From NCBI GenBank assembly GCA_007123985.1, contig SLGA01000224.1, forward strand, positions 1-10,564: a stretch of DNA of 10,564 nt, in the 5' to 3' direction. How positions within the stretch are numbered: position 1 is the stretch's first letter; each line of letters opens with the position of its first letter. A program made the translations under genes and the position numbers. Below are positions 1 to 6,535 of this stretch, one piece after another. The notes below the pieces were generated by a model that searched no databases, was not told the origin of the DNA, and saw only the letters and a list, made by a program, of their open reading frames with translations. The DNA is from Balneolaceae bacterium. GTDB lineage: Bacteria > Bacteroidota > Rhodothermia > Balneolales > Balneolaceae.

Positions 1-444
1 AAAGAGCACGATTTTTGGTGCTGATTCACCATTGTAAGTTTGTTCACGTGTGTGTTCAATCCAGGCCATTAAATGAGCACGAAACTCCTCGGGACGATCA
101 TCGAAGGATTCATTGTAGCCAAACATCGCGAAGATTACATCCGCCTGAACCCGGGCTAAATGGCTGTCGCTGTTACCAAAGTTCTCGTGTGCGCGTGGCC
201 GGTGATGGATCTGATCGCCCGTAAAGCCAAGATTACGTATCACCAGCTCATGATCTGGATGGGCGGCATGTATATAAGTTTCAAGCCAACCGTCGTGCTG
301 CATTCTGTCAGCAAGGGAGTTCCCGATGATTGCAATGGAATCGCCTTTTTGAAGCTCAATTTTCTGTTTGGGTGAGCATCCAATCAAAATCTGAAACAGA
401 AAAAATAAAAGTACTGAAAAAGTTGTGATCCGGATAATTGGCAT
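1..444 (-). CDS. SGNH/GDSL-type hydrolase lipoprotein, N-terminal part (runs off left edge)
   Basis: The frame is open from an ATG at 442-444 down to base 1, giving 148 residues without a stop; the C-terminal part lies outside the window. Residues 1-22 form a lipoprotein signal peptide with lipobox L-I-G-C, so Cys23 would be lipidated and the enzyme anchored to a membrane. The SGNH blocks are readable: block I as IIGNSLADR with the putative nucleophile Ser43, block II around NLGFTGD (Gly73), and block III as FGYNESF with Asn111. The stretch after block I (RMQHDGWLE at about residues 48-56, then PDHELVIRNLGF) is the pattern I know from SGNH hydrolases abundant in Planctomycetes and Verrucomicrobia, where the domain often stands beside or is fused to haem-binding or dehydrogenase domains. 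Family function is esterase or carbohydrate-ester hydrolase; the substrate is unknown. The C-terminal Asp-His of the triad cannot be checked. It is divergent from the MFS gene. Confidence 0.85.
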   Translation of the reverse strand, partial: MPIIRITTFSVLLFFLFQILIGCSPKQKIELQKGDSIAIIGNSLADRMQHDGWLETYIHAAHPDHELVIRNLGFTGDQIHHRPRAHENFGNSDSHLARVQADVIFAMFGYNESFDDRPEEFRAHLMAWIEHTREQTYNGESAPKIVLF

Positions 445-463
445 GATTTGGTGTGTGGATTGG

Positions 464-493
464 TTGACAGAGATTAACACCCGACATTATACA
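464..493 (+). promoter_or_regulatory. Putative sigma70-like promoter for the MFS transporter gene
   Basis: A perfect -35 box TTGACA (464-469) is followed after 18 bp by TATACA (488-493). A Bacteroidota-style reading is also possible, with TTG at 464-466 and TACATTTT at 490-497 resembling the TAnnTTTG -7 element. Either would leave a 5' leader of roughly 90 nt before the MFS start at 594. The call rests on motif matching only. Confidence 0.4.
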
Positions 494-512
494 TTTTCAG
501 GGAGGCATTCAA
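486..512 (-). promoter_or_regulatory. Putative promoter for the SGNH hydrolase gene
   Basis: Read on the minus strand, 491-486 is a perfect TATAAT. A TTGAAT lies 15 bp upstream (512-507), which is shorter than the ideal 17 bp. The -10 box overlaps the plus-strand promoter's -10 region, so the two divergent genes may compete for RNA polymerase. There is no supporting data beyond the motifs. Confidence 0.35.
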
Positions 513-593
513 TTAAAAAAACCTGTTAAGATCCTTCATGAAATGTTTACTCAAAGAGTCTATCTTTACCGGTCTGCAAACTGAACAACCATC

Positions 594-1841
594 ATGAATA
601 AACCTGCTCTTGCTACTGTGTTTCTGGTAGTGGTGATCGATCTCCTTGGTTTTGGAATCGTGTTGCCGCTGCTTCCTTTCTATGCACAGGAGTTTGCTGC
701 ATCGGCTGTGATGATCGGGCTTTTGTATAGTGTATATTCATTTATGCAGCTCATATTTTCACCCATCTGGGGAAGCTGGTCCGACAGAATCGGGCGCAGG
801 CCCATCATGTTGCTCAGTACTTTTGGGGCGGTGATTGCCTACATCATTTTTGGTCTGGCCGAATCGTTGGGAGTTCTTTTTTTCTCACGTGTAATAGCGG
901 GAATGATGGGTGGAAACATCTCAACTGCGCAGGCCTACATTGCGGATGTTACCGACAGTGAGAACCGTGCACGCGGTATGGGATTGATTGGTGCCGCATT
1001 CGGAATTGGTTTTGTAGTTGGTCCGGCGAGTGCAACTGCGCTGATACACCCCTCTTTTCACGAGTTAGTTGCGAATGCAGGTTTTGTTGAATTTGCAGCC
1101 TGGATGGGTGAAAACAGGTTTGCACTTCCCGGTTTTTTTGCGGCATTTCTCTCTCTCTGCAGTTTTATGATGGTTCTTTTCCTGTTACCTGAAACCGTGG
1201 ATACTACCAAAGAGAGGCCGGCTGCCTTCAGGCGCCCAAGTGTTTTTACTCCGCGCTTCTGGCGATTGCTCAGTGAACAGAAAGGCAAATCCTCCCGCGG
1301 GTATCTGATTCCGCTTGTAATTGGTTTTTTTCTACTCTCATTTGGCGAATCGAGCCTGTACAGTTCCTTTCCGCTGTTTGCCGAGGGCCAGCTGAATATG
1401 ACGGCCGAACAGGTGGGTGTGCAGTTTTTCTATATAGGGATTATTGCAGTTGTTGTGCAGGGATTTTTGATTAAACCACTTACCAATCGCTATGCTGAAG
1501 AGAAACTTTTCATGATCGGGAATATACTGATGGTAATCGGGCTTGGTTTGATTCCGTTGGCATATAATACACTAACACTGGCCCTGTTTTTAGGGTTAAT
1601 GGCTATCGGAAAGAGCCTCAATTCGCCCACCATAACCAGCCTGATATCAAAAGAGGCCGAAGAAGATAACGTAGGTGCGGTGATGGGTGCAGCGCAGGGA
1701 CTATCCGGACTGGGACGGATGATTGGACCTACATGGGGCGGAGCGCTCTTTGCCGTTTATTTTGGATTGCCGTTTGCAGCTACGGCTTTAATTGTAGCTA
1801 CCACAATCTGGATTGCAATCGGGTTGATGAAGAAGCCGTGA
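594..1841 (+). CDS. MFS transporter, DHA1 drug-efflux type (TetA-like)
   Basis: A 415-residue inner-membrane protein with the hydrophobic pattern of 12 transmembrane helices in two halves, the usual length for drug:H+ antiporters of the DHA1 group. Helix 1 carries the motif D1-like DLLGFGIVLPLLPFY (residues 16-30). The loop after helix 2 has a textbook motif A, G60-S-W-S-D-R-I-G-R-R69. Helix 4 has the motif B arginine (SRVIAGMMGG, Arg99). Helix 5 has motif C, GAAFGIGFVVGP ending at Pro144. About 30 extra residues (150-178) lie between helices 5 and 6. The second half contains GRMIGPTWGG (374-383). The family exports hydrophobic drugs or metabolites using the proton gradient. Homologues are often labelled tetracycline resistance, but sequence alone does not give the substrate. 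The ATG at 594 is not preceded by a Shine-Dalgarno, as is common in this group. It stands alone, divergent from the SGNH gene, with no adjacent regulator. Confidence 0.9.
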   Translation: MNKPALATVFLVVVIDLLGFGIVLPLLPFYAQEFAASAVMIGLLYSVYSFMQLIFSPIWGSWSDRIGRRPIMLLSTFGAVIAYIIFGLAESLGVLFFSRVIAGMMGGNISTAQAYIADVTDSENRARGMGLIGAAFGIGFVVGPASATALIHPSFHELVANAGFVEFAAWMGENRFALPGFFAAFLSLCSFMMVLFLLPETVDTTKERPAAFRRPSVFTPRFWRLLSEQKGKSSRGYLIPLVIGFFLLSFGESSLYSSFPLFAEGQLNMTAEQVGVQFFYIGIIAVVVQGFLIKPLTNRYAEEKLFMIGNILMVIGLGLIPLAYNTLTLALFLGLMAIGKSLNSPTITSLISKEAEEDNVGAVMGAAQGLSGLGRMIGPTWGGALFAVYFGLPFAATALIVATTIWIAIGLMKKP

Positions 1842-2092
1842 ATTAGCTTCAAAGAGTACGCAAATATTTTCCATGAGAACTTCAAGACCTTGCGAATTTT
1901 AGCGACTTGAACAAGCGTGGATAAGAGTCTTTAGATGGTTTTCAACCTATACTTAGAAGGTATCTGTGCTTAGGTAACTTTTAAGCATCATATTCTTCTC
2001 AAAAGCCTCGGTTAACTCTTTGTTAATTATTTCAGGATGATTTGAGCTTTCAGTACCTTTTATAGAATATCAAACAGTCAAATCACAGAATT
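1842..2092. other. Non-coding gap between the MFS gene and serA
   Basis: A 251-bp AT-rich stretch with no convincing gene on either strand. It holds only weak inverted repeats: GAAGC/GCTTC (1832-1836 with 1846-1850) spanning the MFS stop codon, TTCAAG/CTTGAA (1881-1886 with 1906-1911), and GCTTA/TAAGC (1968-1972 with 1982-1986). None is followed by a U-tract, so I do not call a terminator. The serA promoter should lie in the distal part, but no clear -35/-10 or TTTG/TAnnTTTG pair stands out. Confidence 0.5.
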
Positions 2093-3295
2093 ATGAGAGT
2101 ATATATTGCCGATAAACTACCCGAAGATGCAGTTAACCAACTTAAGAAACTGAAACTGGATGTTGTTTCGAATCCCAAAGCAACATCAGCAGAACTAGAT
2201 AAAGGGATTGGCCAGGCGCAGGTACTAATTGTTCGCTCTACGGTGGTAAGCGAAAGCTGCATTAAAAATAGCCCGGAACTGAGCCTGATAATTCGAGCAG
2301 GGGCGGGAGTAAACAATATCAATATGAGTGCCGCGAGCGATATGGGTATATACGTGGCCAATTGCCCCGGGCAAAATTCCATAGCGGTGGCAGAACTTAC
2401 AATGGGATTGATTTTCTCTCTGGATCGATATATTGCAGATAATGTATCCGATTTTCGTGCCGGAAAATGGAATAAAGCGGCTTTCAGCAAAGCTGAGGGT
2501 GTTTACGGCAAGGTTCTGGGTATTGTAGGAACCGGACAAATTGGCCGGGAGGTCATTAAACGAGCGCAGGCTTTTGGGATGCCGGTAATTGCATGGTCGC
2601 GCTCACTTACCAGTGAAATGGCTGAGGAACTTGATATTGAACGCGCATCAACGATTGATGAAGTTGCCAAAGAGTGTGATGTACTTTCTATTCATCTTGC
2701 ACAAAACGATCACACAAAAGGAATTATATCAAAAAAGGTACTTTCAGCTTTAAAAAATGGAGCTATGGTGATCAATACCTCACGTGCGGGCGTGATTGAT
2801 GAAGAAGCGTTATATAGTGAATTAAAATCAGGAAGACTCCGGGCCGGACTCGATGTGTTCAATGAAGAACCGGAATTTAAAGAGGGAGAGTTCAGTAACC
2901 GGATGCAGCAGCTGGACAATGTTTATGTTACACATCATGTAGGGGCAAGCACCACACAGGCACAGCTTGCCGTTGCCAATGATGCTGTAGATATTGTCCG
3001 AGGATATGTGCAAGAAGGACACGTTCGAAACTGGCTGAATCGCTGTGAACAGACCGATGCGCCATGGCAAATCGTAGTGAGGCATTACGACAAACCCGGT
3101 GTAATTGCCAACGTGATGACTGAACTGAAAGATGCAGATATCAATGCACAGGAGCTGACCAATGTTATCTTTGATGGGAAAAGAACCGCATGCTGTACAA
3201 TTCAGCTTGATGCAAAACCATCAGATAAAATTATGAAAAGTATCCGAACCAGGCAGGATGAGGTGATCAGTGCTACACTTCTTCAAAGAACGTGA
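2093..3295 (+). CDS. serA: D-3-phosphoglycerate dehydrogenase with C-terminal ACT domain
   Basis: A 400-residue cytosolic enzyme predicted to oxidise 3-phosphoglycerate to 3-phosphohydroxypyruvate with NAD, the first step of serine synthesis. The substrate-binding domain (about 1-95 and 290-320) surrounds a Rossmann domain with G146-T-G-Q-I-G151. The 2-hydroxyacid dehydrogenase residues are present: Arg231 in NTSRAG, Glu259 in DVFNEEP, and His282 in THHVGAST. The usual Pro before that histidine (TPH) is replaced by His281. Residues 326-398 (IVVRHYDKPGVIANV onward) form an ACT domain, which in this family mediates serine feedback. The size matches the short E. coli-like type of about 410 residues, without the ASB domain of the long form. 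The ATG start has no Shine-Dalgarno. serC and serB are not in the window, so it appears to be a single-gene unit. Another 2-hydroxyacid dehydrogenase specificity is possible, but the ACT domain argues for SerA. Confidence 0.92.
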   Translation: MRVYIADKLPEDAVNQLKKLKLDVVSNPKATSAELDKGIGQAQVLIVRSTVVSESCIKNSPELSLIIRAGAGVNNINMSAASDMGIYVANCPGQNSIAVAELTMGLIFSLDRYIADNVSDFRAGKWNKAAFSKAEGVYGKVLGIVGTGQIGREVIKRAQAFGMPVIAWSRSLTSEMAEELDIERASTIDEVAKECDVLSIHLAQNDHTKGIISKKVLSALKNGAMVINTSRAGVIDEEALYSELKSGRLRAGLDVFNEEPEFKEGEFSNRMQQLDNVYVTHHVGASTTQAQLAVANDAVDIVRGYVQEGHVRNWLNRCEQTDAPWQIVVRHYDKPGVIANVMTELKDADINAQELTNVIFDGKRTACCTIQLDAKPSDKIMKSIRTRQDEVISATLLQRT

Positions 3296-3373
3296 TATAG
3301 TTAACAGAGGTGTTTACTGGGTATAAAAACAGAACTATCGAGTTTGTTTGCTCAAAATGAGCTGCCAGTCTGG

Positions 3374-4195
3374 CTACTTAAACAAATCGTTAGATCTACC
3401 CGCCGGTGATTCAAATGGCCGGAAATAGAGTTTGTTGTTCCAGTTTTTCAGCTGATCAAACCAACCGTAAACAAATTCGGGTGAAAACTGCGATTCATGG
3501 CAAAGTGCTGACTGTAGTGCTACCTCTGCTTCATCATCGGAGAACTCAATTTCTACCGTCAAATATTGATCATGAACCCCCATATACATCCACTCCTCAT
3601 CGCTCAGAAGCGAGGCAGGAGTTCCTGTAAAAAATAATGATGGTTCAAAATCCCATTCGCGGCTTAAAAATACCTGTTTTGTGGCAATCCCCACCATTCT
3701 GTGATCCAGGTGATTGGAGAATCCATCAGGTCCAAATGTGATAATAACGTCTGGCTGCCGTTCTTCAAAAATTCGATGCAGATCCTGCTTAATTCCACGA
3801 GTCTGATCTATTATACTTCCATGCCCGTCCCTCATACCCAGCTGATCTTCATAGCTGAGATGGATCAGCTCAACGCCCAGTATATTGGCAGCGCATTGCA
3901 GTTCCCCGCTTCTTACGGCAGCAAGTTCATCTTCATTCTCAATATCGGTGTTCTCATTAAACCCAAGACGTCCGTCTGTGGCAATTACCAAAATTACTTC
4001 ATAGCCGCGGTTTGCATATTGATGTAAAACAGGGCCTATCAGGGTTTCATCATCAGGGTGTGCAAATACAGCCATTAACACACCCTGATCTTGCTCCGAA
4101 CTCCTCTCCGTTTGGCCACAAGATGATAGTATAACTGAAAATGCAAGTAGTGAGAGCAGGGGCAGGAAGGAGAGATGATTAGTATATAGTTTCAT
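3374..4195 (-). CDS. PIG-L family zinc deacetylase, lipoprotein
   Basis: A 273-residue protein of the PIG-L/MshB/BshB fold, which removes N-acetyl groups from GlcNAc-type sugars in a zinc-dependent way. The signature AHPDDE (residues 45-50) supplies zinc ligands His46 and Asp49 and the catalytic base Asp48. The second motif NHLDH (161-165) supplies His165. The TDGRLGF segment (73-79) is also typical. I chose the ATG at 4193-4195 because it is followed directly by a lipoprotein signal ending in lipobox L-S-S-C (Cys26). The frame extends upstream to a TTG at 4280-4282, but that would bury the signal sequence behind 29 extra residues. Lipidation places the enzyme outside the cytoplasm, unlike MshB or BshB of thiol biosynthesis, so an envelope or scavenged sugar substrate is more likely. 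It converges with serA and diverges from the M28 peptidase gene. The exact substrate is unknown. Confidence 0.88.
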   Translation of the reverse strand: MKLYTNHLSFLPLLSLLAFSVILSSCGQTERSSEQDQGVLMAVFAHPDDETLIGPVLHQYANRGYEVILVIATDGRLGFNENTDIENEDELAAVRSGELQCAANILGVELIHLSYEDQLGMRDGHGSIIDQTRGIKQDLHRIFEERQPDVIITFGPDGFSNHLDHRMVGIATKQVFLSREWDFEPSLFFTGTPASLLSDEEWMYMGVHDQYLTVEIEFSDDEAEVALQSALCHESQFSPEFVYGWFDQLKNWNNKLYFRPFESPAGRSNDLFK

Positions 4196-4300
4196 GCTAA
4201 ATGTTGGTTGGATTAAAAGAACAGTTGTAACGATGCACTCAGACTCATTGCATACCAAGAGAATATCACTGAACGCAGCCAAAATAACAATGCATAAAGC

Positions 4301-4325
4301 TTTTCACGAACATCTATCGTGAAAA
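4301..4325. repeat. Perfect 9-bp inverted repeat in the divergent deacetylase/peptidase promoter region
   Basis: TTTTCACGA (4301-4309) and its exact reverse complement TCGTGAAAA (4317-4325) are separated by 7 bp. The site lies 46 bp before the M28 peptidase start and 105 bp before the deacetylase start, where an operator for one or both genes could sit. The centre-to-centre spacing of 16 bp would suit a dimeric regulator. It could instead be an RNA hairpin in a transcript leader. No regulator gene is adjacent. Confidence 0.6.
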
Positions 4326-4371
4326 TTTCCGTTCTTGATCTGAAATTCTAAACTAAAATCTTCTCAGGCTA

Positions 4372-6486
4372 ATGAAATTCTTGATTAGTGCCTTCATTTT
4401 AACGGGTTTAATTTCCACCATACATGCTCAAACAATAGAACTGCCAGCGCAACTCACCGGTTTTGTGAATGATAGGGTGTCTGTCCAGATTGATTTTGAG
4501 CAGCAGCTCATTGAGTATCATCAACCTGAAACATACCGCCGCCATTTATTTAATCTAACACAAGATCCCAATATCGCGGGAACACCGGGTAGTGCACGTG
4601 TTATAGAGTACATCACCGAAGTAATGGCAGCTGCCGGGCTTGATGTTTCACATTACGATTATGATGCCTGGATGCCATCTCCAGGAACTACAAGTATTTC
4701 GCTCGTTCGCCCTGTTCGAATACCGCTCAATAACCAGGAATATATTTATGATGAAGACCCCTACACAGCCCACCCCGATCTGCTGCACGGATGGAATGCG
4801 TATAGCGGGTCAGGTGAAATAACGGCTGAAGTTGTATATGCAAATTATGGCCGTAAGGAAGATTTTGAACAGCTGGAAGAGATGGGTGTAGACCTGAACG
4901 GAAAAATTGTAATCGCCCGGTATGGAGGCAATTTTCGTGGCTTTAAAGCGAAGTTTGCAGAGGAGGCCGGAGCTGCCGGGCTTATCATCTATACCGATCC
5001 GGCAAATGGCGGGTATGTAAACGGACTCACCTATCCCGATGGAATTTACAGTGATGAAAGTGCCATTCAGCGAGGCTCTCTGCTTACACTCGATTTTTAT
5101 GGCGATCCCTTAACCCCATTCGAGCCCGCCCTGCCTCTGGATGGTGATATTCAGGTTGAGCGTCTTGATCCCGAAGAGGTAGCGTTTCATACCATACCGG
5201 TTGCCCCGATTGGATACGGAGCCGCGGAAGAAATTTTATCCCGCATGAAAGGAGACCCGGTTCCACAGAGTTGGCAGGGAGGTCTGCCCTTTACCTATCG
5301 TTTAACCGGCGGCGATCAGCTTACAGTGCATCTGAAAGTAGATCAGCCACATGATTTTACCCGAATTACGAATGTAATCGGGACAATCGAGGGAAGCGAC
5401 TATCCGGATGAGTGGATCATACTCGGCTCGCATCATGATGCCTGGGGATTTGGTGCTACAGATCCGAATAGCGGAACAGCCATGCTTTTACAACTTGCTG
5501 AAAGTTTGGGTGAAATGACTGAAAACGGATGGAGGCCAAAACGGAGCATTATGATTGGACACTGGGATGCCGAAGAGTTTATGCTAATCGGTTCATCCGA
5601 ATGGGTGGAGCAACTTCGCGATGAATTAAACGCAAAGGCCGTGATGTATCTCAACGCGGATATGTCGGTAACAGGGCCCAATTTTCGTGCATCCGCTTCA
5701 CCATCACTTAAAAAACCTATTATTGAAGCCTCAAAAGTGGTAAAGCACCCAGATACCGGCACATCAATATATGATACCTGGATTTCTGAGGGGCAGGATG
5801 AACCAACAATGGGCAATCTTGGTGGCGGATCAGACCATGTGGGTTTTTACATGCATGCGGGAATTCCATCTGCCGGCATATCCATCTCCGGCAGCGTGCC
5901 TATTTATCACACCAATTTCGATACATTCTGGTTCTACGAAACCTATCTCGACAGCAACTTTAGCTATGGCCCGGCGCTGGCCGGTGTTTACGGTGTGGTA
6001 GCCACACGCTTTGCCAATGCTGATATTCTTCCGTACGATCTTGAGCGATATACGGCCGATATCACCGAACATATTCAAACACTTGTGTACCGGGCAGATA
6101 TACTTGAGCGGATGATTGATACAGAGAATCTTGAAGTTCTGATTGAAGAAACCGGACAGCTTGCGAAAAGGGTTGAATCTGCTATGCAAACATTTTTGGA
6201 TTCGATTCCATCACGGGAACAACTTCAGCAAATCAATTCGCATCTTATTCAGCTTGAACGCTCATTTCTGGATGATGACGGCCTGCCGTTTAGCCGGTGG
6301 CAGCAGTCACTGTATGCTGCTACCGATCCGTGGAGTGGTTATGCCTCCTGGATGATTCCCGGGGTGCGGTATATTCTTGAGGATGACCGTTCTGATGATG
6401 AACTGAACAGAGAGATTCAGAGATTTAGCACAGCACTAAGCCGTTTGAATGATCTGCTTTATGAAATCAATAAATTGATGAAGTGA
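4372..6486 (+). CDS. Secreted M28 metallopeptidase, glutamate carboxypeptidase II/transferrin-receptor-like architecture
   Basis: A 704-residue exported peptidase. Residues 1-19 form a Sec signal peptide ending HA, with cleavage expected before Gln20. A PA (protease-associated) domain occupies about 140-270. The M28 catalytic domain follows at about 330-560, and a helical TfR-type dimerisation domain at about 570-700. The co-catalytic zinc set of the GCPII family is complete by eye alignment: His354 (SHHDAW), bridging Asp364 (GATDPNSG), catalytic Glu401 and ligand Glu402 (DAEEF), Asp430 (NADMSV) and His513 (PIYHTNFDT). The family removes C-terminal acidic residues or acts as an aminopeptidase. 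The two arginines of the GCPII glutamate pocket (Arg534, Arg536 in human) appear replaced by Gly502 and Ser504, so a NAALADase-like specificity is not supported. It probably acts in the periplasm or outside the cell in peptide scavenging. It is divergent from the deacetylase; the ATG has no clear Shine-Dalgarno. Confidence 0.9.
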   Translation: MKFLISAFILTGLISTIHAQTIELPAQLTGFVNDRVSVQIDFEQQLIEYHQPETYRRHLFNLTQDPNIAGTPGSARVIEYITEVMAAAGLDVSHYDYDAWMPSPGTTSISLVRPVRIPLNNQEYIYDEDPYTAHPDLLHGWNAYSGSGEITAEVVYANYGRKEDFEQLEEMGVDLNGKIVIARYGGNFRGFKAKFAEEAGAAGLIIYTDPANGGYVNGLTYPDGIYSDESAIQRGSLLTLDFYGDPLTPFEPALPLDGDIQVERLDPEEVAFHTIPVAPIGYGAAEEILSRMKGDPVPQSWQGGLPFTYRLTGGDQLTVHLKVDQPHDFTRITNVIGTIEGSDYPDEWIILGSHHDAWGFGATDPNSGTAMLLQLAESLGEMTENGWRPKRSIMIGHWDAEEFMLIGSSEWVEQLRDELNAKAVMYLNADMSVTGPNFRASASPSLKKPIIEASKVVKHPDTGTSIYDTWISEGQDEPTMGNLGGGSDHVGFYMHAGIPSAGISISGSVPIYHTNFDTFWFYETYLDSNFSYGPALAGVYGVVATRFANADILPYDLERYTADITEHIQTLVYRADILERMIDTENLEVLIEETGQLAKRVESAMQTFLDSIPSREQLQQINSHLIQLERSFLDDDGLPFSRWQQSLYAATDPWSGYASWMIPGVRYILEDDRSDDELNREIQRFSTALSRLNDLLYEINKLMK

Positions 6487-6535
6487 GGGATTAAACCCTT
6501 GAACAGGTATTTAACAAAAGTCCCGGTTATCCAAC

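Noticed and set aside
594..1841. Calling the MFS protein a tetracycline-resistance gene
   Set aside because: The DHA1 motifs are shared by many exporters, no tetR-type regulator lies beside it, and nothing in the sequence defines tetracycline as the substrate.
1860..1925. Possible degraded small gene or known repeat in the MFS-serA gap
   Set aside because: All frames are interrupted by stops and I could not match the sequence to any family. Only a genome-wide copy search could revive the repeat idea.
3350..3362. GCTC/GAGC hairpin between the convergent serA and PIG-L genes as a terminator
   Set aside because: The stem has four pairs and no U-tract follows on either strand.
4196..4282. 29-residue N-terminal extension of the PIG-L protein from a TTG at 4280-4282
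   Set aside because: It would bury a clear lipoprotein signal peptide; the ATG at 4193-4195 gives a canonical lipobox at residue 26.
6484..6501. TGAGGG/CCCTTG hairpin at the end of the M28 gene as a bidirectional terminator
   Set aside because: It has only four Watson-Crick pairs plus two wobbles, includes the stop codon, and has no U-tract on either strand.
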